Positions 20,761 through 32,459 are shown, numbered from the stretch's first letter. The stretch is 64,000 nucleotides of DNA from Brachionus manjavacas (GCA_019054805.1 JAHQIY010000002.1:8556001-8620000); one strand, 5' to 3'. Numbers and translations are program-made. The notes: generated from the sequence alone by a model not told the origin.

Positions 20761-21386
20761 TTCGTTATAAACACATTTTAAACAGTTTAATTGTTAAATC
20801 CTATGATTAAATAAGGAAAAAGAGAAATAAAACAATTGATCATTAATTAATATTTGGGTTTTTGTCTTAGGTAATTAGTTTTTAACTTAATGACAACCGA
20901 AACCGATTGATTGGTCAAATTCTGTCTTAATTAAACGGAGTGACAAATAATAAAAAGATCCTTGAGAAATTAATTTAACAACAATGACTCTTATTTTACT
21001 ATATTTTACTAACAGAAGAAATAATCAAATGAAAACTTAACTTATTATCTAAGAAATAAAAAACTTTAAACAATCTGAATTTAAATTAAAAATACGGCTT
21101 TATATTTATTTTTAGTGTAGAAGGAACAAGTTAAAAACTATTAAACATTATAATTGATGAGGTTTTATATGAAAACCAAACTTTTAAAATTTTTAATCTA
21201 AACATTTTTTTGTATTGATGAAGTGTTTTTAAAATTTGGGGAATCAACCCTCAAAAACGAAGCTACAATTCATACTATGATCCTATTATTTAAATAACCT
21301 CATTTGGAAAAAAAATTATATTTAACTAATACATAAAAAATTTTTTTCAAAGTAAAATATTTTTCTCCCTTCAGATATCGGAATTT
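20761..21386. other. AT-rich stretch, no gene
   Basis: Nothing coding-like seen on either strand. Confidence 0.5.
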
Positions 21387-21850
21387 GGGCTGCTCCTTTT
21401 CATAGCATGTAATGTTGCATAGCATTTTTTCTTCATAGCATCTCAAATTATTTTCATAGCACTTTTTTTCATAGCATGTAATGTTGCATAGCATTTTTTC
21501 TTCATAGCATCTCAAATTATTTTCATAGCACTTTTTTTCATAGCATTTATCTTCATAGCATTTTTTTAATAGCACAAATTAATATAATAAAAAAAATAAT
21601 TGATTGAGTAATATACATTTTATTGATATTTTATTGATAAATTAAACGATTATAAATGATTAATTATAGTTTATTGAATTTGTTAATTGATTTTAACTAT
21701 TTTTATTCATTCTTTTGTTTAATTTAAGTCATGTAATTTATTTATTTATTTGTTTTAATTTATAATTTATTGCTATGAAAAAAGATGCTATGAAATTTTC
21801 GACAAATGCTATGAAAATTTATTTGTCTGCTATGAAACATAACACAGCCT
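21387..21850. mobile_element. hAT-like MITE with CATAGCA repeats and 8-bp target duplication
   Basis: Flanked by CGGAATTT at 21379-21386 and 21851-21858. The ends are GGGCTG... (left) and AGGCTG... (right, other strand). The left part carries many CATAGCA motifs, including two 69-base tandem units (21401-21469, 21470-21538). The right part carries the same motif inverted (TGCTATGAAA, 21772-21830). No transposase. The 8-base duplication suggests hAT mobilisation. Confidence 0.7.
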
Positions 21851-22050
21851 CGGAATTTATATTTGATTTATCTAATTTCAGTGTATTTAAAAAAGAACAA
21901 AAAAGATATTTATATGAATAGGAGATTTAATTTAAGAAAAAAAAAGCTATATTTATTTTTTGAGTATGGGTGGGTAAAGATAAAATATCTTTCGTAGAAT
22001 TGTCTTACTACAGATAATTTTCTTAAAAAAAATAATCTGGAAGGAGAATA

Positions 22051-22306
22051 ATTTATTTATTTGTATATCTGTATCGAGCTAAAGGTCCTTCAGATTAAAT
22101 AAAAAAAAAAGAAAATTAAAAAATTAAAATAAAGTTATAAAAAATAAAAAATAAAAAATAAGAAAAAAAGAAAATTTAGATGATATAAGTTAAAAAGGAG
22201 ATAAATATTAAAATTAAAATTAGATAAATTCTTTAATTTAACGATTCAGGAAAAAAGGAAGAAATAGTAAGGTAGCAATTACACAATGGAGTTGGGTTTC
22301 TTAAAA
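22051..22306 (-). mobile_element. Family A LINE 3' end fragment
   Basis: The reverse strand matches the last codons and 3' region of the LINE at 1440-3710: ACTCCATTGTGTAATTGCTACC, CCTTTTTTCCTGAA, the GGACCTTTAGCTC hairpin and a CAAATAAATAAAT tail. 5'-truncated. Confidence 0.75.
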
Positions 22307-22654
22307 TATCTTAGAAGGGATTAAATGACTATCAAAAGATAATTAAGTCCAAAATTTTATTTTTAAATTAATTAAAAAACAATTTAAAAAAAATAATAAA
22401 GAATAAAAAGTGATTAAGTTTAGAGCCAGATTTACATGTTTTGCTAAGCCAAGATTTTTTCAAAGGAATATATCCATTTATACACGATTTGTGAAAAATC
22501 AAATTACATGTATTGCAAGTCAAGTGATTTTGATTAGCTGGTGGGCAAGGTAGTTTTTAGCGCAATTAGATTAATTTCAGTTTAGCTTAGAGAGCAATTA
22601 GAAAGGATTTGTTATCATTTTATAATAGTATTTATTAAGATTCAATAAATGACT
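22307..22654. other. AT-rich stretch, no gene
   Basis: Some words are shared with the region just upstream of LINE copy 1 (TGAAAAATCAAATT), so part may be LINE 5' sequence. No frame is readable. Confidence 0.4.
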
Positions 22655-24468
22655 AAGCCAAATAGGCTGCATAGGGGAAAATGAAAACGGTATAATGTTG
22701 GAAAGAATAATCAATGAGTTATACTTTTCAGTATTAAATGATTAGTGTCCTACTTTCAATATTTTTAATAAGAATTACTACGAAATTCTTGGTCTTTTTT
22801 TAGTTTCATCTTCATTAATTGACAAAATAACCAGCTTTAATGCCTTAAATGGCCAAGACATGACTAGTGACCATTTCCCAATCGAGGTATCAATTTTTAT
22901 GGGCTATCAATTAGAAAAAAAAACAACAACTAAAAAATTAACTATAAGAAAGCGAACTGGCTATTATTTAGCGAGATCTAAAATTCTCAAATAATTATTT
23001 TCCCTGAAAGTTCCATCACTTTAGATCAACTAAATGATAAAATTACAGAAAAAATCATTTCTGCTTCTCATAAAAGCATTCCTTATCTTTCTCAAAAAAT
23101 CCACAAAACCAGTCTTCCCTCGAACATTGTTATTCTGATAAAAGAACGCAGGAAAGTAAGAAGAAACTTTCAAAAAACTAGCTGTCAAAAGTTCAAGCAA
23201 AAATATAATCAACTTACTTTTGAGTTAAAGGCCTTTTTAAAAAAATTCTGGAAACAAAATTGGTTTGATTTTATCAAAAAGATGGGAAAAAACCTACTTA
23301 AAAGTAGACCTTTTTGGAAAAAAATTAATAATTTTAGAACAAAAAAAGGATCAAATTTAATCCCAAATTTGTTTTCAAATGTCAAGGAATTCAAAACTAA
23401 TGAAGAAAAGGAAAAATTCTTTGGAGAACTCTTATCTTCAATATTTAGTCCTAATTCTGATTTAATTGATACTAAGAAAGATTTCGAAATACTAACTCTG
23501 AATTTTTTTGATCAGTGTAATTTTAATGATCCAATTTGCTTAGATGAATTAATTATGGCTTTAAAAAGATTGAAAAATGAAGCGGCATCAGGACCTGACC
23601 AAATACATAATTTAATGTTAAAAAACTTACCTAGAAATTCATTAATAGAAATCACAGAACTTTTTAATTCATCTCTTAGAGAAGGTTAAGTCCCGAAAGC
23701 GTGGAAAACTTCGAACATTACAATGATTGAAAGAAAGGCCTCTAATTTACAAGATCTTTTAAATTATAGACCAATTAGTATAACGAGTTGTTTAGGAAAG
23801 CTCCTGGAACGCATTGTATTTTCAAGATTATACAATTATTTGAAACAAAATTCACTCCTTACCCAGGAGCAATTTGGATTTAGGAAACACCGGCGAACAT
23901 CAGATAATCTTTTATTTTTAATTCAAAAAATTGTGGAATCATTTAATAGAAAAAAAAGAGTTTGTGGCCTTTTTTTTATATTTCTAAAACCTTCGATAGG
24001 ATTTGGCATGAGGGTTTACTTTTTAAATTGATTAGAATGAATCCACCTCATTACTTGACTAATTGGATTAGATCCTTTTTAGATAGTAGGACATTTAAGG
24101 TAAATGTGAATGACCACTTGAGCTAATGTGAATGACCACTCAAATAACTGCAGGTGTTCCTCAAGGCTCTGTAATTAGTCTTCTTTTATTTAGTATATAA
24201 ATTAATGACATCCCCAAAAGAAACAAAACAAATAACGAATACTCTCTGCTTTTCGCAGATGATCTAGTTACATTCTTCATTTAAAAAAACAAAAAGGGGA
24301 ACCTAGAAAATAAGAAAAATAAATACACCAACGAACTAGAACAATGGCTTATTAAATGGAAAATGAAGATATCAGTTGAAAAGTCGTGTTCAGTAGTCTT
24401 CTCTAGGTACAAAAAAGAGAGTGATTATCTAAACTTAAAAATTTATGGAAACAGAATAATGAGCTGAA
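22655..24468 (+). pseudogene. Jockey/CR1-like LINE (family A), copy 2, 3'-truncated
   Basis: Same element as 1440-3710. It begins in the endonuclease (IGCIGENENG near 22670, SDHFPIEVS near 22880). It has the linker that copy 1 lacks (23020-23500, ending NDPICLDELIMALKRLKNE) and RT blocks AASGPDQIHNLMLKNLP, NYRPISITSCLGKLLE and GFRKHRRTSDNLL. The FADDLV block is at about 24255. Stops at 22741, 23687 and 24029 and several shifts disable it. Homology to copy 1 stops at about 24465, before the thumb and the poly(AAATA) tail. The loss of the 3' end is unusual for a LINE and implies a later deletion or replacement. Confidence 0.8.
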
Positions 24469-24826
24469 AAGCATGTTAAATTAAGGATTTTATACTGTGA
24501 AGTTGAGAGCAATCGAGAGCTGAGCAACTTTTTTAAACTTGTATAAAATCCAAAATTAAATTTAAATATTTGTTAATATGAATATTAACAAATATTTAAA
24601 ATAAAATTTTGTAAAATATAATGAAAATTTCAAAATTTTAAAATATATTAAAAAACAAAAATTGATTTGTAACTTTAATTTTGCAATATATAAAAAATTG
24701 AATTTTGATTTTTTTTTTTAAATTTTAAATATTTTTTTCCAAAGTAAACATTAAAAATATTGTAATATTAAAAATATTTGATATTTAAAGCATCTGTCTG
24801 AAATAACTAAATTTAAAAAATAGATA
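24469..24826. other. AT-rich stretch, no gene
   Basis: Nothing coding-like; ATATTTGTTAATA-type inverted words only. Confidence 0.5.
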
Positions 24827-24830
24827 TATC

Positions 24831-26547
24831 TGTCATAACTAAATAGCCAAACTATTTACTTTAGCTAAATTATTAACGTTTAAGTAAAATTGATACAAAA
24901 ATTTTTATTTAAATAAAATTTATATTACAATTAATTTTTAAGCTTAATATATAAAAAAATGTAATTTAAGTAAAAATCAAATTGATTTTAATAAAATAAG
25001 TATTTAAAAAAATTATTGATTAAGTAAAAAAAATTATTTCCTAGTACAATTACTATTTAACTGGCCCTTATGGCACTTTGAATTGCATAAAACATTGCTT
25101 TTTTACAAGAACAATTCCTCTCGCATTTGCCTGAACAATTGCAATTCACTATACCTTGTCCGCCATATATAGAATGCAGACTATTAATTTGCCTAAGAGT
25201 TTTTTCGCAACTTAAATCAAAAAACTCAATATTTAACAACTTTTGTTTGCAAATGTGGAACTTTTTTAGTATGCCAGCCGGCTATAATCCCATATTTTGT
25301 GGCTAACTGATATGTCATGTTCTTAGAGTTTATTTTAGTTATATAAGCCAGAATATTTAACAAATCAGCAGAACCACGATCGACATCTGGTACTGGAACT
25401 TGAACCGTGTCTCAAACCTTAGCCTCTCCTAACTTATGCACGTGCTGCTGTGCCATTTTTTCAGCGTTTTGCTTAAAATTTTCACTACATGTTGATTCAA
25501 TTTGAGCTATATTAATTGCACTCTTTTCTATCCTACTAATTTTAGTTGTTGGATCTACCACTTCAACCTCTTCTGCGTCTTCCTTCTCTTCCAAACCCAC
25601 TTTTCTTTTAGGACCTCTTCTCTTTCTAACTATTTTATCAAACACTTTTCAGGCTCTTGCCCATGTACAGACTCCAACTGAGATTCTGACTATAATTCTG
25701 ACTCTCATTGATCAATTGACTTGATCCAGTTCCAATTAATTCTCGTTCAATTTCTGTTATTTTGTCTAGCTAGTTAAAAAACGCAGGTAAAATAAAAAAT
25801 AGTACAGTTTAAAAAAAATACTGTTTCTTGATTTTTTTTTTTGTAACAGCCTTTAATTGTTTAATAATATAATTGAAAAAAAAAATTTGTAATAAATAAT
25901 TAACTTGTTGAAGTTCTTCTTCTGTGCTTAAATTAGACTTATAAATTAGAATAAATTTTTGATTGATGTTCTCAAATTTTGCATTACATGCTTTTACCAT
26001 TTTGTTAACTCCACCATGCCTGATACTTAGGTGAATTAAATGAATTTTGTCAAAAATTTCTTCGTACGGCACAACAATCAAGATTTTGTTATCATCTTTC
26101 ACCTTACTTATTAGCCTCATAACCCCGCTTATTTCAAATAATTGATATTTTTTTTAGTAAATAATAATCGCTTTGATTCTTTGTATTAGAATTGGATTTT
26201 GCTTCAAGTAGAGATTTTATTTTTTGCTCTAAATTTTGCCTAGTATAGACTTTTCGACTATACTTTGTCTATTTCGGCATAAAAAGATGATTTGTGGACC
26301 CTGATTGATTCACTAATCGAGTACATATAAACTTCAAGCAAATATATACTTCAAAATTATATTATTCAATTTTACTTAATATGCAGTAAAAACATTTTAT
26401 TTAGCTAAAATATATAAATTTAGCTAAAATTAGCATCAAGTTTGGTTAAAAATTAAGTTGACTATTTTGTTAATTTTTGTTTAGCTAAAACTGTTATTTT
26501 TTATTTAATTTAGCTAAAGTAAATAGTTTGACTATTTAGTTATGACA
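24831..26547 (-). mobile_element. Ginger-like DNA transposon, decayed
   Basis: Inverted ends start TGTCATAACTAAATAG at 24831 and, on the other strand, at 26547. They match over about 45 bases and are flanked by TATC at 24827-24830 and 26548-26551. The TGT...ACA ends, the 4-base target duplication and the integrase-type transposase on the reverse strand fit Ginger elements. Many TTTAGCTAAA words fill the end regions. Its right end coincides with the start of duplication copy 2. Confidence 0.75.
25040..26300 (-). pseudogene. Ginger/KRBA2-like integrase-type transposase, remnants
   Basis: Reading the reverse strand from 26120: EISGVMRLISKVKDD, VPYEEIFDKIHLIHLSIRHG and VNKMVKACNAKF form the His-containing H2C2 region that precedes a retroviral-type integrase core. 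The core itself is largely gone. From 25645: a Lys/Arg-Glu-rich spacer (RKRRGPKRKVGLEEKEDAEE), then VQVPVPDVDRGSADLLNIL and YGIIAGWHTK. From 25160: a Cys-rich end (NCNCSGKCERNCSCKK, continuing in a shifted frame LCNSKCH), typical of KRBA2-like proteins of these transposons. Confidence 0.6.
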
Positions 26548-27883
26548 TATCAATAAAAATAATTATTGTTAAATAAATTTTTTAAATCAATATTCATTTT
26601 GAAAAAGTTACTAATGTTTTATTCGAAAAAAATTGCTCTCAACTCAACCCTCACTTTTAGTCCTTAAAGTTAAAAAAATCAACTTTTGATAACAAAATTT
26701 TTTTCTATTTACTTTATGAATTAAAAAATTTTTAGAACTAAATTTTCATATAATCTAGATCCGAAAAAAGCTAATTTTTTATTCTAAAATATATTTAGTT
26801 GTGAAAAAATTTCTATGACAACATTAACATTGACGAAGCAAAATTTTGCGAGCAAATTTTTTTTATTAAAAATGATAAAGCAAAATATTTGTTAATTTTA
26901 GCTTACTTTTCAAATGAGAACGATTCTACACAGTCATTTGAAAATCAGCTACAATCTCTACTATATTAAGAGCTGAATTTTTTTGCTTGGATTAAAGTAA
27001 AAGCTACAATAATATCAAGAGGAAAAAAATGAGTGCCAAGAAGAAAAATGTCTTTGTTATTTATTATTCAATGTATGGTCACGTGCAAACAATGGCTCGT
27101 GAGGTTTGCAAAGGTGTAGAAAAAGCAGGCGTAAATGTTCATTTGTACCAAATACCAGAGACTTTGCCAAAAGAAGTTTTGGAAAAAATGGGCGCTCCAC
27201 CAAAAGCCGCTGATGTACCAGACATTTCTGTGGATAAATTAGCCCAAGCTGACGGAATTCTATTTGGAATTCCGACTCGATTCGGTATGGTTCCGGCCCA
27301 AGTGAAGGCCTTTTTTGACCAGTGCGGACAGCTTTGGATGAAGTCAGCTTTATCCAATAAATTTGTGGGAACTTTTTTCAGTACTGGGAGCATAGCTGGT
27401 GGCCAAGAAACAACAGCTTTAACTTGTATTCCATTTTTTGCTCACAATGGAATGATTTTTGTTTCAATGGGAACGAAGAGTAAAATTTTGGCAGATAATG
27501 CAAGTGTAAGAGGTGGAAGCGCATATGGTGCCGGATGCATTGCTACAGGTCCCACACCAACAGAAAGCGAATTAAAGGTAAATTCTTTTATCTAATTCTT
27601 TAAAAATTAATTTTTTTTTCAAAATTTAGTTGGCCGAAGAACAAGGTTTTGATTTTGGATGCGTAGTCAGAAGAACAAATTTTTAATTTTAAACTACTTT
27701 AATTTGTTTTTCAATAAAGATTTAGCATTCGAAAAAAAGTATTTTTAATATAATCAACTAGTCTCTTATAAAATAAAGATGAATTAAAACTGGTGTATTT
27801 TTTCGTCTTTTAATTATAAAAAAAAATTTAAAAAACATAAAAATAAAAATTCATGATCATGATTAATGGTTCATAATTTTTTC
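26547..27883. repeat. Segmental duplication, copy 2 (WrbA segment)
   Basis: Partner of 10867-12196, about 99% identical by eye over the coding part. The left edge falls at the Ginger element's TATC target repeat. The right edge is in a T run after ATGATTAATGGTTC. Confidence 0.9.
27029..27686 (+). CDS. WrbA-type NAD(P)H:quinone oxidoreductase, intact copy 2
   Basis: Two exons, 27029-27577 and 27630-27686, with a 52-base GT-AG intron; product 201 residues, the usual length for the WrbA/Pst2 family. Predicted cytosolic FMN enzyme that reduces quinones with NAD(P)H, protecting against redox cycling. The FMN-phosphate loop YYSMYGH is at residues 12-18, IPTRFG at about 78-83 and the GGQETTAL flavin loop at about 123-130. 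The spliced C-terminus reads TPTESELKLAEEQGFDFGCV, matching the family's final helix. The joined frame is continuous and exon 1 ends in phase 0. A TATATTAA lies about 67 bases upstream and an AATAAA at 27713. It is nearly identical to copy 1, which is frameshifted. The family is common in bacteria, fungi and plants and patchy in animals (from memory). Confidence 0.9.
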
Positions 27884-28038
27884 TTGTGTATAGTTCAGCA
27901 TTCGACAATGTCTCAAGCCAGTGTTTCTTGAGAATCACCCTCAGGCTTCCAGGGTTTTGTGAAATTCAGTGCAAAATGATAAAAGAACAGAAAAAATGTA
28001 AAAAACTTCAATAACTTTTTTCTAAAAGTTTAAAATTA

Positions 28039-28183
28039 GTTCTAAATGCAACATAGTGCAACATCCAAAGTTGCATCAAATGTCAACGTCTGCTAAATTT
28101 GCAGAGTTTAGCATAAATTAAATGCAGAGATTTTGTACAGTTGATAAAACTTTGAATGTTGCACCATGCTGCATTCTTAGAAC
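28039..28183. mobile_element. Small inverted-repeat element
   Basis: The left arm GTTCTAAATGCAACATAGTG and the right arm (other strand) GTTCTAAGAATGCAGCATGG both continue TGCAACAT.CAAAGTT, giving arms of about 35 bases around a 75-base centre. Non-coding. Confidence 0.5.
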
Positions 28184-28288
28184 AGGGCTTGTTTCTGGTA
28201 CACTTGGACTTTTACCAACATAAGAGTTGCTTTTACTACAATGCGTTTTTTAATTATAAAAAAAATTATTAAAATTAAAAAATAAAAA

Positions 28289-29128
28289 TGGTTTAATTTT
28301 TTGTGTTTGAATTGCAAAATGTATCCAATGTTGAAAGAACATTAAAAAAGTGCGATGTTTCAAATTATTTTTCAGTCTCAAATAAAAAAATAATTTTAAG
28401 TAAATATTGCAAGCATTTTCATATTTGAAATTAAACTCTTTAGTGAAATAAAATGAGTTTTATTTTTATTTTAAAATCTGAAAAAAATATTGAAAATTAT
28501 TTTTTAATTTTTAAATAATTCATTAATTTATTTTTTCCAGAGCAAATGCTCATTCAGACTAGAAACATATGTATAACTAAAAATATAATTAAATAAATAA
28601 AAAGAATAAAAAAAAATTATTCATTTTGATTAAACTTTCAATCATTAAAAAACTGGATCTAGTCGGTTAGGTGAACCATTCTCAGGTTTTGTGAACTATT
28701 GGTTCACCCAATTTTTTGTTTAAAATAGAATTAGACGAAAGATTTTTAGATTATGCGAACAAATTGAATAAAGCTCAAAATTTAATAGAATGCCTTATCC
28801 TCCAAACTGATATAAAAATTATTTAATTTTTTTTTAAGTTTTTTTTTTTTGGAGGAGCTCTTTGAATTGCATCTGCTATGATCTGGTTGACTTGGTATCA
28901 CTCTTTCCATAATCCCAAATACCTAAATGCGCTCTCTTCTTAAATCTTTACCTTTCAGCATCAGTAATAAAAATTAAAGAAAATTAAAATAAATTGTTCA
29001 CCCTTTTAGAGTCTGACTTTGGGGAACATAAATTCATCTATTTCGCAAAATTTTCCTACTCATAAATTTTCCTTATGTTATTTCAACTTTGGATACATTT
29101 TGTAATTCAAACACAAATAATTAAACCA
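28289..29128. mobile_element. Non-coding inverted-repeat element (family N)
   Basis: The left end TGGTTTAATT...TTTGTGTTTGAATT continues CAAAATGTATCCAA.GTTGAAA.AACAT. The right end repeats it inverted over about 55 bases. The inside holds a GGTGAACCATT...GGTTCACC hairpin but no frame. A degenerate copy in opposite orientation lies at 56940-57857 and a partial one at 60380-60545. No clear target duplication. Confidence 0.6.
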
Positions 29129-29324
29129 AATTCGTGAATTTTTTAATTTTTAGTTTTTATGGTTTAAGAAAATTTTTGTTTGAATAAAAAACAAGATATT
29201 CAATTTGAGGAATTCAAGTTTCGCTAAAAATTCTTAAAAAAATCAAATAAATGCTGTTAAAATCTTAAAAATGCAAATTTGCTCCAATGCAAGTATTTTC
29301 TTGAATTTTCTAAAAAATCACGCT

Positions 29325-29470
29325 TCACTCGAATTTCTCGTAGAAGAGTTTTATCAAGTTAACTATCTTCGGTGGCAGGCCATCAGATCTTAATATGGCC
29401 CACCAGGTTTCTCTACGGCTGCTATCAAATGCTTTCATGAAGTCAATGAAGTTAATAATAGTATTAATTG
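29325..29470 (-). pseudogene. RTE-like reverse transcriptase scrap
   Basis: The reverse strand reads NFIDFMKAFDSSRRETWWAI and LPPKIVNLIKLFYEKFE. This is the FIDF..AFDS block (with the first catalytic Asp) of RTE-type reverse transcriptases. Only about 50 codons remain. Confidence 0.7.
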
Positions 29471-29605
29471 ACTTTGGTCAAGATAATCTATTTGATTATT
29501 TAAAAGATTTTTTTTCTTTCATTAATTTTGAGTTTAAATCTTAATTATCAATAATTTTTTTCTAGAAAATTTTGTCGAATTTAACTTCGTCTTTTTAATA
29601 TAAAT

Positions 29606-29885
29606 GATTTTTATTTATTTATTTATTTGTTTTCAGTACCGAGCTAGAGCTCCTTCAGAATAAATTTAAAAAAAATAAAATAAAAATAAATTAGAGCTAA
29701 TAAAATAGATCAGATAAAAATCTAAATAAAGTAATTCAGCTAAAATAAAATGATATAAAAGTAAAAAAGACACATATTGAAATAGGCTGTTACATGAGAC
29801 ACATGCTTACATAGTTTAAGCTTCGCGGAAAAAAGAGAAAATAGTAAGGTAGTAATTACACAATGAAGTTGGGTATTCGATATAC
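29606..29885 (-). mobile_element. Family A LINE 3' end fragment
   Basis: On the reverse strand: AACTTCATTGTGTAATTACTACC, the GAGCTCTAGCTCGG hairpin, and CAAATAAATAAATAAATAAA. Matches the ends at 3450-3710 and 22051-22306. Confidence 0.75.
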
Positions 29886-29889
29886 ACTG

Positions 29890-31780
29890 TGTTCTCTATT
29901 TTGTGACGTGTCAGGGTAATTCAAATTTAAGTCATAAAAAAGAGGATCATTAAAAAAATTTTATATAAAAATAATATAATGTACAAGTCATCCAAAAAAT
30001 CAAAAAATGTATAATTTCAATTTATTTCAGATTGAATTTAGTAATTATGACATCGTTTTTGGTCCCTTTGTCTACTTCGTCGAAGATTTGTAATATTTTT
30101 TATTTGCTTGTAAAATCTTTCTATCTTAGAGTAAAAAGATTCTGTTTTAAGAATCAAAGGTTAATTCAAGTCAAGTTAAATGACTTATAATTTAAAATGG
30201 ATTTTATTTACTTTAATTTTCAAATTTTTTCTTTCTTCTAGTATTTGAGTTTTTGTGACCATTATTACCATAAAAACAATTCTTTAAAAAGACGATAATA
30301 ACAAAAAATAACGAGAGCAAAGTAGATCGAGAGAGAATTTGCCAAATAAATTTTCTTTTTTTAATAGGAAATTTAATTTCTTTAATTTTTTAGCTTAAAT
30401 TCTTGACAAATTAAAATTTTTAATTATTTTAAGTTTAGGTAATACCAAGGTAGGTTGGAATGAAGCTTAGTTCTTCCTTTCAGCCAAATTTTAATTAGGT
30501 TTTGATTTATTTTTCCATGCTGATTTAAAATTAGAAGAGCAAATGTTCTTTAAAATAAATGGATAAAAAGGCATTATTTTCAAGAGTGTTCAATTCATTT
30601 TTTTTTGGATTTAATATTAATTAAAATTTTTAATACCAAGATAACTATTATAACTCAGAATTTAATGCAAAACCATATTCAAAACTGTGAAAATTTCAAA
30701 AAAATAAAAATTGCAAGCTTTTTCTATTTTCAGGCTTGATTAAATCAGAATAAGAACCGAAAATTGAAGAAAATTTTTTTTATTTATCTAGTCATTTTGT
30801 TTTGTATAATTTTTAAAAAGGTCTATTTAAAAGCAATATTTTGTTTATCTTTTTAATTAAATTCATTCATTTTTACTTTAATCGGAGATAAAAATTTGTA
30901 AAAAGAATTTTTTTCCTGAGATAGATAGTGGCAATTTCACTTCTATAATCTGATTAAAGCGAAGTTTCTGTAGCATGGAACGCTGGCTTCATTTTTTATA
31001 ATAAAGGATTTACCAATTAATCCAAGTTATTTTACTAGCAATTCACATAGATAATTTTTTTATATTTAATTTACCACTAATAAAATATCCAAGATTAAAT
31101 TAAATTGTCTTTAGAAAATAAAAATATTTATTTTTAAATAAAGCTTTTTGGGAATTTAAGAACAAAAATCTTCGTAAAATTTTTTCTTTTTTCCCAAAAT
31201 TGGTTCTGTACCAATTGGTACGTTCAATGTGCCTCACTGAATTCAGCATCTAAAAATATTTTTATTTTTAGAATTTTTTTAAAATGTTCTTATTAAATGA
31301 TACTTTGAATGTATCAGCAGATAAAATTTACTAGTTAATTTTGAGCTTTTGCAAAAAATTTATAAAAATTTAAATTTTTGTTCTCACTATTTTTTCTGCT
31401 GTTTATGACCACTTATCTGAATAATATTTAAAAATTAATTTAAACTCAAAATATTCATTTAAAGCTAATAAAATTTAGAAGAAATTTAAAATTAAGAAAA
31501 AATAATTTAAGTAATTAAAATCAGTCCACAATCAAACAGTAGCATAAGCCTAAAGAAAAAAAATTCTTTTTAAGATTAGAATTTTAAATCAAATGCTAGT
31601 CAAATAGTAATTAAAGCTTGGCAAAAAATAAAATAAAATTTTATACAAAATTAAATTTTTTAGTTTATAGTGAAATCATCTGATTTGATTTAGCTTTGTC
31701 ATTAGAACGCTTCATCATTTTTTGAAGAGAGAAAATTGTTGTATAATCTAAATCCACGTTATTTGGATTATGAAACGCTC
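29890..31780. other. 1.9 kb AT-rich intergenic stretch
   Basis: No coding frame longer than a few dozen codons and no resemblance to the other elements. Contains upstream sequence of the WrbA paralogue at 31843. Confidence 0.5.
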
Positions 31781-31784
31781 TGAG

Positions 31785-31790
31785 TATAAA
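31785..31790 (+). promoter_or_regulatory. TATA box candidate of the third WrbA paralogue
   Basis: TATAAA in a less A/T-rich context (GCTCTGAGTATAAAATAAG), 53 bases before the ATG. The surrounding A/T content makes chance matches common. Confidence 0.35.
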
Positions 31791-31842
31791 ATAAGTTGAA
31801 AATTTTTAATTTACAAAAATTCTTCAAAAAAAATATTTTAAA

Positions 31843-32454
31843 ATGAGTCGTTTGCCAGTTGTTTACGTTATCTACTATTCCACTTTTGGCCATATTGAAA
31901 AGTTGGCCAGAGCAGTTATTCGCGGTTTGGAAGAGTCAGGCGTGCAAGCCAAATTATTTCAAGTGCCAGAGACATTGCCGCAAGAGGTTTTGGAAAAAAT
32001 GGGCGCTCCAGCAAAAGCTTCAGATGTTCCAGTAATAAGTGCCTCGCAGCTGACTGAAGCGGACGGTTTTATTTTTGGCGTACCGACCCGATTTGGCACA
32101 ACACCGTCTCAAATTAAGGCTTTTTTTGATTCATGCGGCCAATTGTGGGCCAGTGGAGCTTTGTATGGTAAATTCGCTGGATGCTTTTTTTCTACATCGA
32201 GTCAAGGTAGTGGTCAAGAAACAACAGCTTTGTCGTGTGTTCCATTTTTTGTGCATCATGGAATAAATTTTGTTCCAATTGGATACAAGTCTAAAAATCT
32301 AGCAGACAATTCAGACATTCATGGTGGATCACCTTGGGGTGCCGGAACTATAACAGGCGCTGATGGCAAACGAACGCCAAGCGAGCTAGAGCTCCAAGTT
32401 GCGCATTTTCAAGGATCAGAATTCGGAAATTTGCTTAAAAAAGTTAGTCTTTAG
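31843..32454 (+). CDS. WrbA-type quinone oxidoreductase, diverged intronless paralogue
   Basis: Single exon, 203 residues. The layout matches the copies at 11349 and 27029: YYSTFGHIEKLAR (FMN-phosphate loop, residues 11-17), PETLPQEVLEKMGAPAKASD, GVPTRFGTTPSQIKAFFDS, then the GSGQETTALS flavin loop and SPWGAGTITG. It ends SELELQVAHFQGSEFGNLL. More than half of the residues agree with the other copies, but the DNA is clearly diverged, so this is an older duplicate. The intron that splits the last helix in the other copies is absent here. Predicted cytosolic two-electron quinone reductase. Start chosen at the only sensible ATG; AATAAA at 32493-32498. Confidence 0.9.
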   Translation: MSRLPVVYVIYYSTFGHIEKLARAVIRGLEESGVQAKLFQVPETLPQEVLEKMGAPAKASDVPVISASQLTEADGFIFGVPTRFGTTPSQIKAFFDSCGQLWASGALYGKFAGCFFSTSSQGSGQETTALSCVPFFVHHGINFVPIGYKSKNLADNSDIHGGSPWGAGTITGADGKRTPSELELQVAHFQGSEFGNLLKKVSL

Positions 32455-32459
32455 AGCGT

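Noticed and set aside
21401..21538. Repeats reminiscent of a CRISPR array
   Set aside because: Only two 69-base units, no spacers, within a MITE with target duplications, in a eukaryotic genome.
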